In this document: positions 34,816 to 43,200 of the stretch, piece by piece
How the letters are laid out: each line of letters starts with the position of its first letter
How positions within the stretch are numbered: the stretch's first letter is position 1
From: Desulfobulbaceae bacterium
GTDB taxonomy: Bacteria; Desulfobacterota; Desulfobulbia; Desulfobulbales; Desulfocapsaceae
Assembly (NCBI GenBank): GCA_031287565.1
Contig: JAITSS010000046.1
Coordinates: forward strand, 62,001-126,000
Reading direction: 5' to 3'
Length of the DNA: 64,000 nucleotides
Made by a program: the position numbers and the translations under genes
The notes under the pieces: generated by a model
Told to the model about the DNA's origin: nothing
Seen by the model: only the letters and a program-made list of their open reading frames with translations
Database searches by the model: none

Positions 34816-35580
34816 TTATTTTTTCGTGTGGCGCGCTCGATAACCGGCCAAGGCGGCGATGCCGGCGCCAAACAGAATCATGGTCGCCGGTTCGGGCACC
34901 GCCGGAGCGCCGCCCTTGGTGCCGACGCTAGAGCCGTCGGCATACGCCAGCATGACATCGTTGGCGCAGTAGGGCGTGTAGCCGATGATGAAATTATCAC
35001 CCAGGGCGATTTTTGTGCTCAGCGAGGTGAAGTCGTAGGTCAGGACGTAAACGCCGCTGGCGGGCGTAGTGACGACGCCGACGATTCCGGCATTGACTAG
35101 GCTCAGGTCGTTGACATCAATGCCGTTGACGTGACCGGCGCGTCCTGTTGAATGCGTGTAGTCGTAGTTGTCGCTGACCGAATACAGACCAGGGGAGGGG
35201 ATGAGCGAAACGCTTTCCTGGGTGCCGTAAGCGCCGTTGCCCGTATGCACCAGGTAATCCCAACCGTCCCATGCGCCGTCGCCGCTGCCGGTGGCCGCGT
35301 AATTGGGGTTGTAATCGGTGTTGATGAATAGGCTGTCCCACTGATAATAGCTGCTGCTGGAATTCAGGACGATGCTGGTCAGATTGCCGTCGTTGTCCCA
35401 GTTTACCGTCATGCTGTTCAGACGCGGGCCGACGATGGTGTCGGTCAGGTTGTTTCCCGTGTAGTTCGGGAATACCAGGGTGGTGTCATCAAAGGTTTGA
35501 GAACCGGCCAACGCCTGCGCGGACTGAAGCAAGCAGCAACCGGCGACCAAGGCCACAACCAAACGCGAATACTCTTTCAT
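34816..35580 (-). CDS. PEP-CTERM sorting domain protein
   Basis: This secreted protein of 254 residues has a signal peptide (LVVALVAGCCLLQSAQALA) and a C-terminal PEP-CTERM signal: VPEPATMILFGAGIAALAGY followed by basic RARHTKK. In bacteria with exosortase this signal is cut and the protein goes to the cell surface or extracellular matrix. The middle is rich in Asn, Ser, Tyr and Asp and has no domain I recognise. GGAGGA touches the first ATG (35586), so the second ATG at 35580 is the better start. Exosortase (EpsH) is not in the window. The surrounding DNA is unusually gene-poor. Confidence 0.88.
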   Translation of the reverse strand: MKEYSRLVVALVAGCCLLQSAQALAGSQTFDDTTLVFPNYTGNNLTDTIVGPRLNSMTVNWDNDGNLTSIVLNSSSSYYQWDSLFINTDYNPNYAATGSGDGAWDGWDYLVHTGNGAYGTQESVSLIPSPGLYSVSDNYDYTHSTGRAGHVNGIDVNDLSLVNAGIVGVVTTPASGVYVLTYDFTSLSTKIALGDNFIIGYTPYCANDVMLAYADGSSVGTKGGAPAVPEPATMILFGAGIAALAGYRARHTKK

Positions 35581-35967
35581 TGCCATTCCTCCGTGAATAT
35601 CTGTCGTCCTGAATTGTTGGCCACTTTGCCAGCGGCCATTTTGTCATGTGCCGTACATTAAGCAAAGGCCATGCCAGACGATGATGATGGAAGAATTTTT
35701 TGCTGTGGATTTTGAATTATATTGAATATTTACAGATGTTTATTCGATATACGGATTTCGATTGACTGGCCTTGTTTCCGGCTTGTCACGGTTTCTATCG
35801 CGTTCATTTCCGAAATATAGGAATTTTTTGCGGTGGAAAGCGGGAATATTTCGTGTTTTCGGAATAGCGTGTTCCGTAAATACGGAGACGTTTGAGCGCT
35901 GGCCTGTGGATACACCGGCGTCGTGGAAAACGCTGATGAACATTTCATTTGCATGTCATTTGCATGT

Positions 35968-36050
35968 GTCATTGCCGCGTGCGCAAGCGGCAATCCAGGC
36001 CGTCGCATTTGCCATATCCTGCCTGGATGTCCGTCTGCGCGGGCATGACG
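35968..36050. repeat. REP-like palindromic repeat, copy 1
   Basis: The repeat begins GTCATTGCCGCGTGCGCAAG, contains CGGCAATCCAGG and CCTGCCTGGATGTCCGTC, and ends TGCGCGGGCATGACG. Its ends are inverted (GTCAT / ATGAC), and the inner arms pair. It closely matches copy 2 over its second half. Elements of this kind are common extragenic palindromes in proteobacteria. Confidence 0.8.
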
Positions 36051-36094
36051 GCTGTAGACCGCATTTTCTTCTGTCATTGCCGCGCTTTCTTCCC

Positions 36095-36174
36095 CGTCAT
36101 CCCCGCGCCAGCGGCAATCCATGCTGTTGCATTTGCAATATCCTGCCTGGATGTCCGTCTGCGCGGGCATGACG
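36095..36174. repeat. REP-like palindromic repeat, copy 2
   Basis: It starts CGTCATCCCCGCGCCAGCGG and shares the block ATATCCTGCCTGGATGTCCG with copy 1, ending GCGCGGGCATGACG. Fragments of the left end (TGTCATTGCCGCGC) lie at about 36072-36085 and 36180-36195, which suggests nested or decayed insertions. Confidence 0.8.
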
Positions 36175-36351
36175 AATTTTGTGTCATTGCCGCGCAAGTA
36201 GGGACACGGCGCGGCGTGTTCCTCGTCTGTACAACCCATAGATGGAGCTGAATAAAGCGCCTGTTCATGGTGAAGTTCTGTCGAAGCGCGAAGGGTTTCA
36301 CCCTTCGGCAGTTTTGGCGAACGGGAAAATAGCTTGTGTAGAGACTTCTGC

Positions 36352-36434
36352 GCTTGTGGGAGAGGGCGGCGCGAAGCGACGGGTGAGGGCTTTTGTTATA
36401 AAGCGCCCTCACTCCCGCCCCTCTGCCGCAAGCG
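36352..36434. repeat. Long imperfect inverted repeat beside the CRISPR array
   Basis: An outer arm GCTTGTGGGAGAGGGCGG pairs imperfectly with CCGCCCCTCTGCCGCAAGC, and an inner arm GGGTGAGGGC pairs with GCCCTCAC around TTTTGTTATAAA. The whole forms a hairpin of about 80 bases. It ends 19 bases before the first repeat of the array and could end transcription of the array on the minus strand. Confidence 0.65.
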
Positions 36435-36453
36435 GGAGAGGGGAGAACAGCGT

Positions 36454-36823
36454 GTCACAATCGGAACCGGTTCCGTTCCCATCTCTGGGTTTTCCACTCC
36501 ATAGTTTTGCCGATGCAACAGTCACAATCGGAACCGGTTCCGTTCCCATCTCTGGGAAGTGTGTGGTTATAAACCCAGCAGTGGAAGTCACAATCGGAAC
36601 CGGTTCCGTTCCCATCTCTGGGAGTACCAGAAACAGTGAAGTTGGAAAAACCAAAAGTCACAATCGGAACCGGTTCCGTTCCCATCTCTGGGAATCCAAA
36701 CCCGCCACCCCAGGAGGTGACATGTCACAATCGGAACCGGTTCCGTTCCCATCTCTGGGGGAAAAAGTATGTATGGGAATCATGATGGTCACAATCGGAA
36801 CCGGTTCCGTTCCCATCTCTGGG
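36454..36823 (-). CRISPR. CRISPR array, six identical 36-bp repeats and five spacers, no cas genes in window
   Basis: Six perfect copies of a 36-base repeat lie at 36454, 36521, 36587, 36657, 36724 and 36788. On the plus strand each starts GTCACAATCGGAACCGGTTC and ends GTTCCCATCTCTGGG. The five spacers are all different and measure 31, 30, 34, 31 and 28 bases. The repeat holds the palindrome GGAACCGGTTCC. Read on the minus strand it starts CCCAGAGATGGG, a 4-bp stem closed by a GAGA (GNRA) loop. The AT-rich side and a promoter-like sequence are at the right edge. I therefore infer minus-strand transcription. No cas gene is within this window, and the CRISPR type cannot be assigned from the repeat by eye. 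Confidence 0.85.
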
Positions 36824-36833
36824 ACTGGGCCGC

Positions 36834-36863
36834 ATCATAGCCAACAACGGCGCGGCTTTGCAA
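36834..36863 (-). promoter_or_regulatory. Candidate promoter of the CRISPR array
   Basis: On the minus strand TTGCAA is followed after 18 bases by TATGAT. Transcription would start about at 36827, just before the repeat at 36788-36823. The hexamers are close to the sigma70 consensus. Confidence 0.5.
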
Positions 36864-36867
36864 CTGC

Positions 36868-36934
36868 CACATTGTAGTATGTGTCGCTGCCTATCGCATA
36901 ATATGTTTAGTTTCCAGGACATCCTACAATGTGG
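36868..36934. repeat. Inverted repeat upstream of the CRISPR array
   Basis: CCACATTGTAG at 36868 is matched by its exact complement CTACAATGTGG ending at 36934, an 11-base inverted repeat spaced by 45 bases. It sits in the AT-rich leader-like region on the right of the array, just upstream of the candidate promoter. It may be a protein-binding site or a hairpin. Confidence 0.6.
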
Positions 36935-37161
36935 TAGCTATTCCAGGTCTGGCATAGTTTTTGCTTAACATAATATTTTCACGGTATTTCAATATGATAT
37001 TTGGTTTCTGTTTTCTTGGTTTTCCTGTCAATTATTCGCCCTTAAATCAAGGCGGCCGCTTGGAAAACCTGGCGCATCATTTTGGTGCTCAATGTTTGAA
37101 ATTTCGTAACACCGGGATAGCGCCAGACCTTGTTCCTCGCATCTGTTTTCCTCCGCCCGCC
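36935..37161. other. AT-rich leader-like sequence between the array and uvrC
   Basis: This stretch is much richer in A and T than its neighbours (for example TTAACATAATATTTTCACGG) and has no gene. A minus-strand TTGACA lies near 37030. It may be part of the CRISPR leader. Confidence 0.4.
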
Positions 37162-38976
37162 TCAATCCGTCGCTTCGCCGCGCAGATGCGTAAATATCCG
37201 CGCCGCCAGTTTCGCGCCGACGCCGGGCGCTTGTTGTAGTTCGGCAAGGCTCGCCGCCTGTAGCGCCCGGACGCTGCCGAAATGCCGCAGGAGCATAGCG
37301 CGCCGGTCGTCGCCGATGCCGTCGATGGCCGCCAGTTGCGAGCTTAGACTGCTTTTATTGCGCAGGCGACGATGAAAACTGACGCCGAAGCGGTGCGCTT
37401 CGTCGCGGATGCGCATTAAATACAAGAGCGCCGGATCGTGGCGCGGCAGGATAATCGGATTTTTCTGCCCTGGCTTATAGAGTTTTTCCCCTTCCTCGGC
37501 CCGTTCTTTGGCGATGCCCAGCCAATCGAGGCGGTCAGTCAGCCCCAGTTCCGCCGCTATCTCCATGGCGACGCCGAGTTGGCCGCGGCCGCCATCGACC
37601 ATGAACAAATCGGGCAGATTGTCTTCCTGAAGGCCACGGCTCAACCTGCGCCGCAACACCTCGGCCATCATTTTGTAATCGTCTGGGCCATCGACGGTTT
37701 TGATGCGGTAGTGGCGAAAACGCCGGTTATCCGCCTCGCCCTCACGAAAGCACACCAGCGAGCCGACGGCCAACTGGCCGCTGATATTGGAAATATCCAG
37801 GCATTCGATGACGAGAGGCGGGCGGCTTAGGCGTAATTTTTGCGTTAGTGAATCGGCCAGACCGCGCCAGGATTTCAGGCGATGTTCCCGCTCGGCGAAG
37901 ATTTGCCGGGCGTTGGTTTCGGCGATGCGCAGCAGCGCCTTTTTGTCGCCGACTTTGGGTTGGCTCAGCTTGACGGCGAAACCGGCCAGTTCGCCCAGGC
38001 GTTCGGCGAGAAGCGCCTCATCATCAAGCTGCATCGGCAAAAGAATTTCCTTTGGGAAACCGCCGTCTTCCTCGTAGAGCTGGATGATTCCCTGGCTTAA
38101 AATAGCCTTGTCGTCGCCATAGGGGTCGTGCAGGAAAAAATGGCGGCTGCCGCTGATTGCGCCGTCCCGGACATAGACAATCACCAAGGCCACCGCCGTC
38201 GCCTGGCGGGCCAGGCCGAAAACATCCTGGTCGTGCCGCTGTCCGCCCTGGACTACCTGCTTTTCCAGGGTGCGCGACAGGGAATTGATGGCGTCGCGCA
38301 GCGTCGCCGCCTCTTCGAACCGTAAATCCGCCGCCGCCGCCCGCATTCGGTTTTCCAGCTCCGAGGTCAAGGCGCGGCTGTGTCCTTCGAGGATCATCGT
38401 TATCGAAGTGACCATATTTTGATAGGCTTGATGGTCGGCCAGACCGGCGCAGGGCGCCAGGCATTGGCCCATTTGGTGGTTAAGGCAGGGGCGGCTGCGC
38501 GTCGGCGGCGTTTCGCCATGGCAACGCCTGAGCGGGAAGAGGCGGTGAATCAGTTTCAAAGTGGCCCACATCGCGCCGACATCGGCGTAGGGGCCGAAAT
38601 ATTTGGCGCCGTCTTTTTTCCGGCGGCGGGCCATGAACACGCGCGGCCATTCTTCGCCCGCAGTCAGCTTGATCAGCGGATAATTTTTATCGTCGCGCAG
38701 GATGATGTTGTAGCGCGGTCGGTGTCGTTTGATCAGCGAGGCTTCAAGAATCAGCGCCTCTTTTTCAGTGTGGGTGATGAGAATATCGACCTTTTCCACC
38801 CGCTTCAGCATGGCCGTGGTTTTGCTGTGCGCCGCCCCTTTGTCGTGGGCGTAGGAGGCCAGGCGTTTGCGCAGGTCTTTGGCCTTGCCGACGTAGATGA
38901 CCGTTGATTTCTGGTCGAGCATCAGATAGACGCCCGGCGCGTGCGGCGTATTCTCTAGTTGGTCAGGCGGAAACAT
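37162..38976 (-). CDS. uvrC: Excinuclease ABC subunit C
   Basis: UvrC makes the two incisions around DNA lesions in nucleotide excision repair after loading by UvrAB. It has 604 residues. The N-terminal GIY-YIG nuclease is in PGVYLMLDQKSTVIYVGKAK and DLRKRL. A UvrB-contact UVR motif (LENRMRAAAADLRFEEAATL) and the RNase-H-like C-terminal nuclease (VIECLDISNISGQLAVGSLV) follow, and HhH motifs (IDGIGDDRRAMLLRHFGSV and APGVGAKLAARIF) end the protein. It stands alone on its strand next to the CRISPR region. Confidence 0.96.
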   Translation of the reverse strand: MFPPDQLENTPHAPGVYLMLDQKSTVIYVGKAKDLRKRLASYAHDKGAAHSKTTAMLKRVEKVDILITHTEKEALILEASLIKRHRPRYNIILRDDKNYPLIKLTAGEEWPRVFMARRRKKDGAKYFGPYADVGAMWATLKLIHRLFPLRRCHGETPPTRSRPCLNHQMGQCLAPCAGLADHQAYQNMVTSITMILEGHSRALTSELENRMRAAAADLRFEEAATLRDAINSLSRTLEKQVVQGGQRHDQDVFGLARQATAVALVIVYVRDGAISGSRHFFLHDPYGDDKAILSQGIIQLYEEDGGFPKEILLPMQLDDEALLAERLGELAGFAVKLSQPKVGDKKALLRIAETNARQIFAEREHRLKSWRGLADSLTQKLRLSRPPLVIECLDISNISGQLAVGSLVCFREGEADNRRFRHYRIKTVDGPDDYKMMAEVLRRRLSRGLQEDNLPDLFMVDGGRGQLGVAMEIAAELGLTDRLDWLGIAKERAEEGEKLYKPGQKNPIILPRHDPALLYLMRIRDEAHRFGVSFHRRLRNKSSLSSQLAAIDGIGDDRRAMLLRHFGSVRALQAASLAELQQAPGVGAKLAARIFTHLRGEATD

Positions 38977-38986
38977 GGGGAAATGA

Positions 38987-39700
38987 TTAGGGCTTAGCCA
39001 TTTTCCGTTGCAGCTTGTCGATGAACTGGCCGTTCAGGTCGGCTTTGCCCGGCGTCGCCATAGCCAGATTGATTTTTTCCCAGGCGGTGGCGTAATCCCC
39101 CAGGAAATACAGGAGGATCGCCCAATTTTGCAGGTTCATCGTGTGGTTGGGCGCGCGGTCGTAAATGTAGGAAAAACGCGACAGGGCGGTGTCGATGAGT
39201 GATGTGTCCTTTTGCCGGAGACCGGCGAAGCCGACCGTTTTGGCATAGTCGGCGAGGAAATCCATGTTGTCTTCGATCAGCGGCGCGGCCTCGCCGAAGA
39301 GCTTCAGCGCCTCTTCAAATTTTCCAGCCTGACCTTCAAGAGCTGCCATTCCCCACAGGGCCGAGCCGTTTTCGTTATCCAGTAACCATGCCTGATTGAA
39401 GCGTTTCATCGCCAAAGCGTTGTCGCCGCGATGCATCAGATACCAGCCGCGTTCGCAGACGCTTATGGCGGCTTTTTTGCGGTCGCCCAGATACTGCCGG
39501 TCGTTTTCGGCGAGGAAGTCGGCGTCCTCCTTTTGTTGCGCGGCGTTTTTCGGCGACATGCCGTATTTCGGCAGCAGGCGGATGTCCGTTGTTTCGGCGG
39601 GCGGGGTGTTGGCCCCGGCGCAGGCGGTCAGGAAAAAACAGAAAATCAGCGCGAAAACCAGGCGAGTGGCGGTCATAGTGCTATGGATGTTTGTGCGCAT
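38987..39700 (-). CDS. Lipoprotein with TPR-like repeats
   Basis: The protein of about 237 residues has a lipoprotein signal with lipobox LTAC (FALIFCFFLTACAGANTPP). Helical repeats follow, for example GWYLMHRGDNALAMKRFNQAW and GMAALEGQAGKFEEALKLFG. TPR lipoproteins often assist assembly of envelope complexes; this one's role is unknown. Starts at 39700 and 39676 are both possible and neither has a strong ribosome binding site. It ends 10 bases before uvrC. Confidence 0.7.
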   Translation of the reverse strand: MRTNIHSTMTATRLVFALIFCFFLTACAGANTPPAETTDIRLLPKYGMSPKNAAQQKEDADFLAENDRQYLGDRKKAAISVCERGWYLMHRGDNALAMKRFNQAWLLDNENGSALWGMAALEGQAGKFEEALKLFGEAAPLIEDNMDFLADYAKTVGFAGLRQKDTSLIDTALSRFSYIYDRAPNHTMNLQNWAILLYFLGDYATAWEKINLAMATPGKADLNGQFIDKLQRKMAKP

Positions 39701-39714
39701 GGGTGATCTCTTAG

Positions 39715-40344
39715 TCAATGAGCATTGATCTTCTTTTGTAAAGCGCCAATAAAACGCTTTGCCCAAGGTGACGCGGCTGTGACCCTATCCGATGAAATAT
39801 GAGCCAGAAGCCGAAAAGAATGCTCTCCTTTCCCGTATTTCGCTTTGGTCTTACAGTGCTCGGTCGTCTTAGAAAGAATCTGAAAAATCCGCTTCTTGGG
39901 GAGCGATTCGATTGGGCTTTCATGGGGTAGAGAGGCCGGATTGAAACCTTGGCCAAAGAAATTCTGAAGATTTTCACTGTCAGCGAGGAACCAAGCCTCC
40001 ATACATTGCACCATCAAATGACAATCTTCCTCGGCGGCGTTTGCTGGCCGTTCCCACTGATCGCTTGTACGATTTCCAAGATGGTTCCATGGTCGCCAGT
40101 TTTCGGGTTCGCCCTGTTGATCATCGGCGACCACGGTGGATTCGCTGTCCACCAACAGTAAAGCGTCTTCACCGCTTCTGATTGCCGTGCAAAAAGAATC
40201 GTAGGCGTTTTGTCTGCTTCCACAGGCCACAATCCTCGGCATTTTCCCCTGGAATCCAGCTTTGTTCAAAAACTTCGAGAAACCGGCGCGACAAGCCGTT
40301 CTGAGCGCCGACGAGTCACCGCCGCCTTCAACATACAATTTCAC
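39715..40344 (-). CDS. DUF4276 (TOPRIM-like) protein, partner of the AAA ATPase
   Basis: The protein of 209 residues resembles DUF4276. It opens with KLYVEGGGDSSALRTACRAG, where VEG is the start of a TOPRIM-like acidic site, and continues with ALLLVDSEST (Asp66 and Glu68). The segment MVQCMEAWFLADSENL is a family hallmark. Such proteins are encoded beside AAA_21 ATPases and are thought to be the nuclease halves of split OLD-like or AbiL/RloAB-type defence systems. It starts at a GTG overlapping the ATPase stop as GTGA, with TAGGAGGG upstream. A direct nuclease activity is an inference. Confidence 0.75.
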   Translation of the reverse strand: MKLYVEGGGDSSALRTACRAGFSKFLNKAGFQGKMPRIVACGSRQNAYDSFCTAIRSGEDALLLVDSESTVVADDQQGEPENWRPWNHLGNRTSDQWERPANAAEEDCHLMVQCMEAWFLADSENLQNFFGQGFNPASLPHESPIESLPKKRIFQILSKTTEHCKTKAKYGKGEHSFRLLAHISSDRVTAASPWAKRFIGALQKKINAH

Positions 40345-41504
40345 CAGCGCGTCCCTCCTATTTCACCACGTGTCCAAAGCTGCCCCAAACGATACTGCGC
40401 TAACCACGGATGGAGCTTTTCGGCGTCCAGCCTTTTCAAAGTGGTGCCCGAATCGGTTTTTTCCGCCACGAGTACCGATTCAGGCTGGTCGGTCATGGCA
40501 TCGACCAAGACATCCGAATGGGTGGTGACGATCAATTGTCCGCGTTCCGCCGCGTCCTTCATCAAGTCGGCCAAGGTTGGCAGGACATCGGGATGCAATC
40601 CGAGTTCCGGTTCTTCAATACAGATGAGGGGCGGCGGCGAGGGGTGACACAGAACAGCGAGCAAGCAGAGATAGCGGAGTGTTCCATCCGACAAACGGGT
40701 TGCCGGGATGGTAAATCTTCCCTCTTGAAGAAACACCTGAACGGTGCCGCTTTCAATATGGACATCATAGTCGTCTATGCCATCATAAAGCGCCCTTAAT
40801 GCCTGTAGCAGGCGTTGTTTTACAGCGGGTTCCCTGCGAAGATGATTGAGAACCAGGCCCAAATTGCTGCCGTCTGGTTCAAGCATGTCGTTGGGAAGGT
40901 CGGCTTTTTGCGGCAGTCTGGGCGCGGTGTAGCGGCCAAAACTCCACTCACGATACAATTTTATGTCACTGAGTTTCCGTGCCAGGTACGTTATTTCGGG
41001 ATACTGATCTGGATCGCGACGTTGCGAAAGAATGGATTTTACCGGATCGACATCTTGATGCCGCAAAGCGCGTTTCTTGCCTTGCACATTGAGTGTCGGA
41101 TGACCGTCGTTGAAGCGATAATAAAAATCTGGCGCATCATGACCATCATCCGGATTTTCACATTCTATGGATTCATCGACAATATCGAAGCGTTGGTTTC
41201 TAGCCGTGAAGGACAACTGATAGCGAAGATTCTGCCGACCGTTCGGATTATGAACAACGACATGTAAAGAAGCGGTCGGCGTGCCTTCCATGCCTTTCCA
41301 GAGCCAATCGCGGACGCCGCCGCCTTCGCGAATTGGTCGCAGTAACTGTTCAGGCGCGTTTCTCAGTAACTCTATGGCCGCCAATAAATTAGATTTTCCG
41401 GAACCGTTCGGCCCGATAACGATGTTCAATGGATCCAAGGGAATGGGCGGCGCGTTGTCGCCGAAACTGAGAAAATTGTTCAATTTGATCGAATGTATGA
41501 GCAT
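40341..41504 (-). CDS. AAA_21-type ATPase of a putative two-gene defence module
   Basis: The protein of 387 residues is an ABC/SMC-like ATPase. The N-terminus MLIHSIKLNNFLSFGDNAPP is followed by Walker A GPNGSGKSN (31-39). The signature-like LSDGTLRYLCLLAVL is at 271, Walker B ICIEEPELGLHPD at 294, and the switch histidine at 329 (VTTHSD). This order is typical of the OLD/RecF-like ATPases in anti-phage systems. The start at 41504 has AAGAAGGAAACACC upstream; the extended ORF track frame reads into yejF. It follows yejF by 13 bases and is coupled to the DUF4276 gene. Confidence 0.8.
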   Translation of the reverse strand: MLIHSIKLNNFLSFGDNAPPIPLDPLNIVIGPNGSGKSNLLAAIELLRNAPEQLLRPIREGGGVRDWLWKGMEGTPTASLHVVVHNPNGRQNLRYQLSFTARNQRFDIVDESIECENPDDGHDAPDFYYRFNDGHPTLNVQGKKRALRHQDVDPVKSILSQRRDPDQYPEITYLARKLSDIKLYREWSFGRYTAPRLPQKADLPNDMLEPDGSNLGLVLNHLRREPAVKQRLLQALRALYDGIDDYDVHIESGTVQVFLQEGRFTIPATRLSDGTLRYLCLLAVLCHPSPPPLICIEEPELGLHPDVLPTLADLMKDAAERGQLIVTTHSDVLVDAMTDQPESVLVAEKTDSGTTLKRLDAEKLHPWLAQYRLGQLWTRGEIGGTRW

Positions 41505-41517
41505 GGTGTTTCCTTCT

Positions 41518-43164
41518 TTACGAAAGCGAGACCGCGTATTGGCCCGCTTCTTGCCTATGGTGTTCCTCTGCCAGCGCCGCCCGCAGCAGATTTCGCGTAT
41601 ATTCCTGTTCTGGCCGGGCGAATATCCGGTCGGCCCGCCCCTGCTCGACGATGCGGCCATCACGCATGACGATGAGATAATCGGCCAGGCTGCGCACCAC
41701 CCGCAGGTCGTGCGAGATGAACAGATAGGTGATGCCGTGGCGGTTTTGCAGATTCTTCAGCAATTCAATGATCTGCGCTTGAATAGTCACATCGAGGGAT
41801 GAAGTCGGCTCGTCGAAAATAACCAGGCGCGGCTGCAAAATGATGGCGCGGGCGATGGCGATGCGCTGTCGTTGGCCACCGGAAAATTCATGCGGGTAGC
41901 GTCCGGCCGCCTCCGTGTCCAGGCCGACTTCTTCGAGGCTTTGCGCCACCCGCCGCGCCAATTCCTCCGTCTTGAGCCGTGGCTCATGCACGCGCAGCCC
42001 TTCGGCGACGATTTCCGCCACGGTCATGCGCGGCGACAGCGATGAAAAGGGGTCTTGAAAGACAATCTGCAATTGCCGCCGCAACGGCCTGAGCGCTTTG
42101 GCGCTCAACTCGCGCAGCGCTTGGCCGCGATAAAAAACCTTGCCCTGGCTCTCTGTAAGCCGCAGCATGGCCATGGCCAAAGTCGTTTTGCCGGAGCCGG
42201 ATTCGCCGACGATGCCGTAGGTCAGGCCCTGGCGAAAGGCCAGGCTGGTTTCATCGAGGGCGATGAAGCTGTCGCGCCGAAAGAGATTTTTTAGTGAAGC
42301 GGGCCGTGGAAAATGGCAAGTGAGCCGCCGTGTCCAGAGAAGGGCTTCGCCACCCTGGCGCGGCTGCATTTGTTCTTTCGGAATGGCTGCCAGCAGATGC
42401 CTTGTATATTCTTCTTTCGGCGCATTGAAAATGGTGTCGGTTTCGCCCTGTTCGACAATGCGTCCGCGTCGCATGATGACGATGCGGGGGGCGAGCCTTC
42501 TTAGTAGCGTCAGGTCGTGGCTGATCAAGAGCACGGCCATGCGATATTCCCGGCGCAGGTCAGCCAAAAGCGCCAGTATCTGCTCCTGAATCGTCACATC
42601 CAAAGCGGTGGTCGGCTCGTCGGCAATCAGCAGGTCGGGCCGACACGCCAGGGCCATAGCGATGATCACTCGCTGCCGCTGGCCGCCGGAAAGTTGGTGC
42701 GGGTACGAAGCCAGGCGTGTTTCCGGATCGTTGATGCCGGTGCGGCCCAACAGCCGCGCCGCTTCCCGCTCGGCCTCGCGCCTGGTCATGCTGCGGTGCA
42801 GCAAAAGCGGCTCGACCAGCTGCCGCCCGATGGAGAAGACCGGGTTTAAGGCGCTCATCGGCTCTTGAAAAATCATGGCGATGCGGTTGCCGCGCAGGCC
42901 GCGCAAGAGCCGGTCCGAAAAGGAAAAAATATCCTGGCCGCGCCACAGAATACGCCCTTCATGGCGGACGCGGCTGGTCTCTTCCATCAGGCGCAGCATG
43001 GACAGCGCCGTCACCGATTTGCCGGAGCCGGATTCACCGGCCAGGGCCAGGCATTCGCCCTCGTTTATAGTCAGGGAAATATCTTCGAGCAGCGCTTTGT
43101 CGCCAGAGGCGGCGTCGCCTCTGAGCCAGAGGGAAAAATTTTCTACTTCAAGCATCGGTCGCAT
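41518..43164 (-). CDS. yejF: Double ABC ATPase, YejF-like (oligopeptide importer)
   Basis: This cytoplasmic protein of 548 residues has two fused ABC ATPases. Each half has Walker A GESGSGKS; the first signature is [15 protein letters not shown] and the second [15 protein letters not shown]; Walker B is [13 protein letters not shown] and [13 protein letters not shown]. The fused arrangement is typical of YejF and related dipeptide importers. It would energise the YejBE permeases, whose genes are about 36 kb away. The start could be 43164 or 43155; GGAGACGG favours the first. No solute-binding protein is nearby. Confidence 0.85.
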   Translation of the reverse strand: MRPMLEVENFSLWLRGDAASGDKALLEDISLTINEGECLALAGESGSGKSVTALSMLRLMEETSRVRHEGRILWRGQDIFSFSDRLLRGLRGNRIAMIFQEPMSALNPVFSIGRQLVEPLLLHRSMTRREAEREAARLLGRTGINDPETRLASYPHQLSGGQRQRVIIAMALACRPDLLIADEPTTALDVTIQEQILALLADLRREYRMAVLLISHDLTLLRRLAPRIVIMRRGRIVEQGETDTIFNAPKEEYTRHLLAAIPKEQMQPRQGGEALLWTRRLTCHFPRPASLKNLFRRDSFIALDETSLAFRQGLTYGIVGESGSGKTTLAMAMLRLTESQGKVFYRGQALRELSAKALRPLRRQLQIVFQDPFSSLSPRMTVAEIVAEGLRVHEPRLKTEELARRVAQSLEEVGLDTEAAGRYPHEFSGGQRQRIAIARAIILQPRLVIFDEPTSSLDVTIQAQIIELLKNLQNRHGITYLFISHDLRVVRSLADYLIVMRDGRIVEQGRADRIFARPEQEYTRNLLRAALAEEHHRQEAGQYAVSLS

Positions 43165-43200
43165 CCGTCTCCGCGCCGCCGCCAAAGGAATCGGGACGGT

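Larger units (their letters stand above)
35581..36453. other. Gene-poor region with REP-like palindromes left of the CRISPR array
   Basis: I see no convincing gene in these 870 bases. They hold two long copies and two fragments of a palindromic repeat, a long imperfect hairpin next to the array, and AT-rich sequence near 35700-35830. The 169-residue minus-strand ORF 35730..36239 is a translation of the repeats and is not a gene. Confidence 0.7.

Noticed and set aside
35730-36239. Minus-strand ORF of 169 residues
   Set aside because: It is mostly a translation of the REP-like palindromes, and it has no start signal or family similarity.
36242-36877. Plus-strand ORF of 211 residues across the CRISPR array, with repeated VTIGTGSVPISG
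   Set aside because: The repeat is open in all three frames, so translation gives repetitive peptide in every frame. The spacers differ in length and break any fixed repeat frame. No ribosome binding site or known domain is present.
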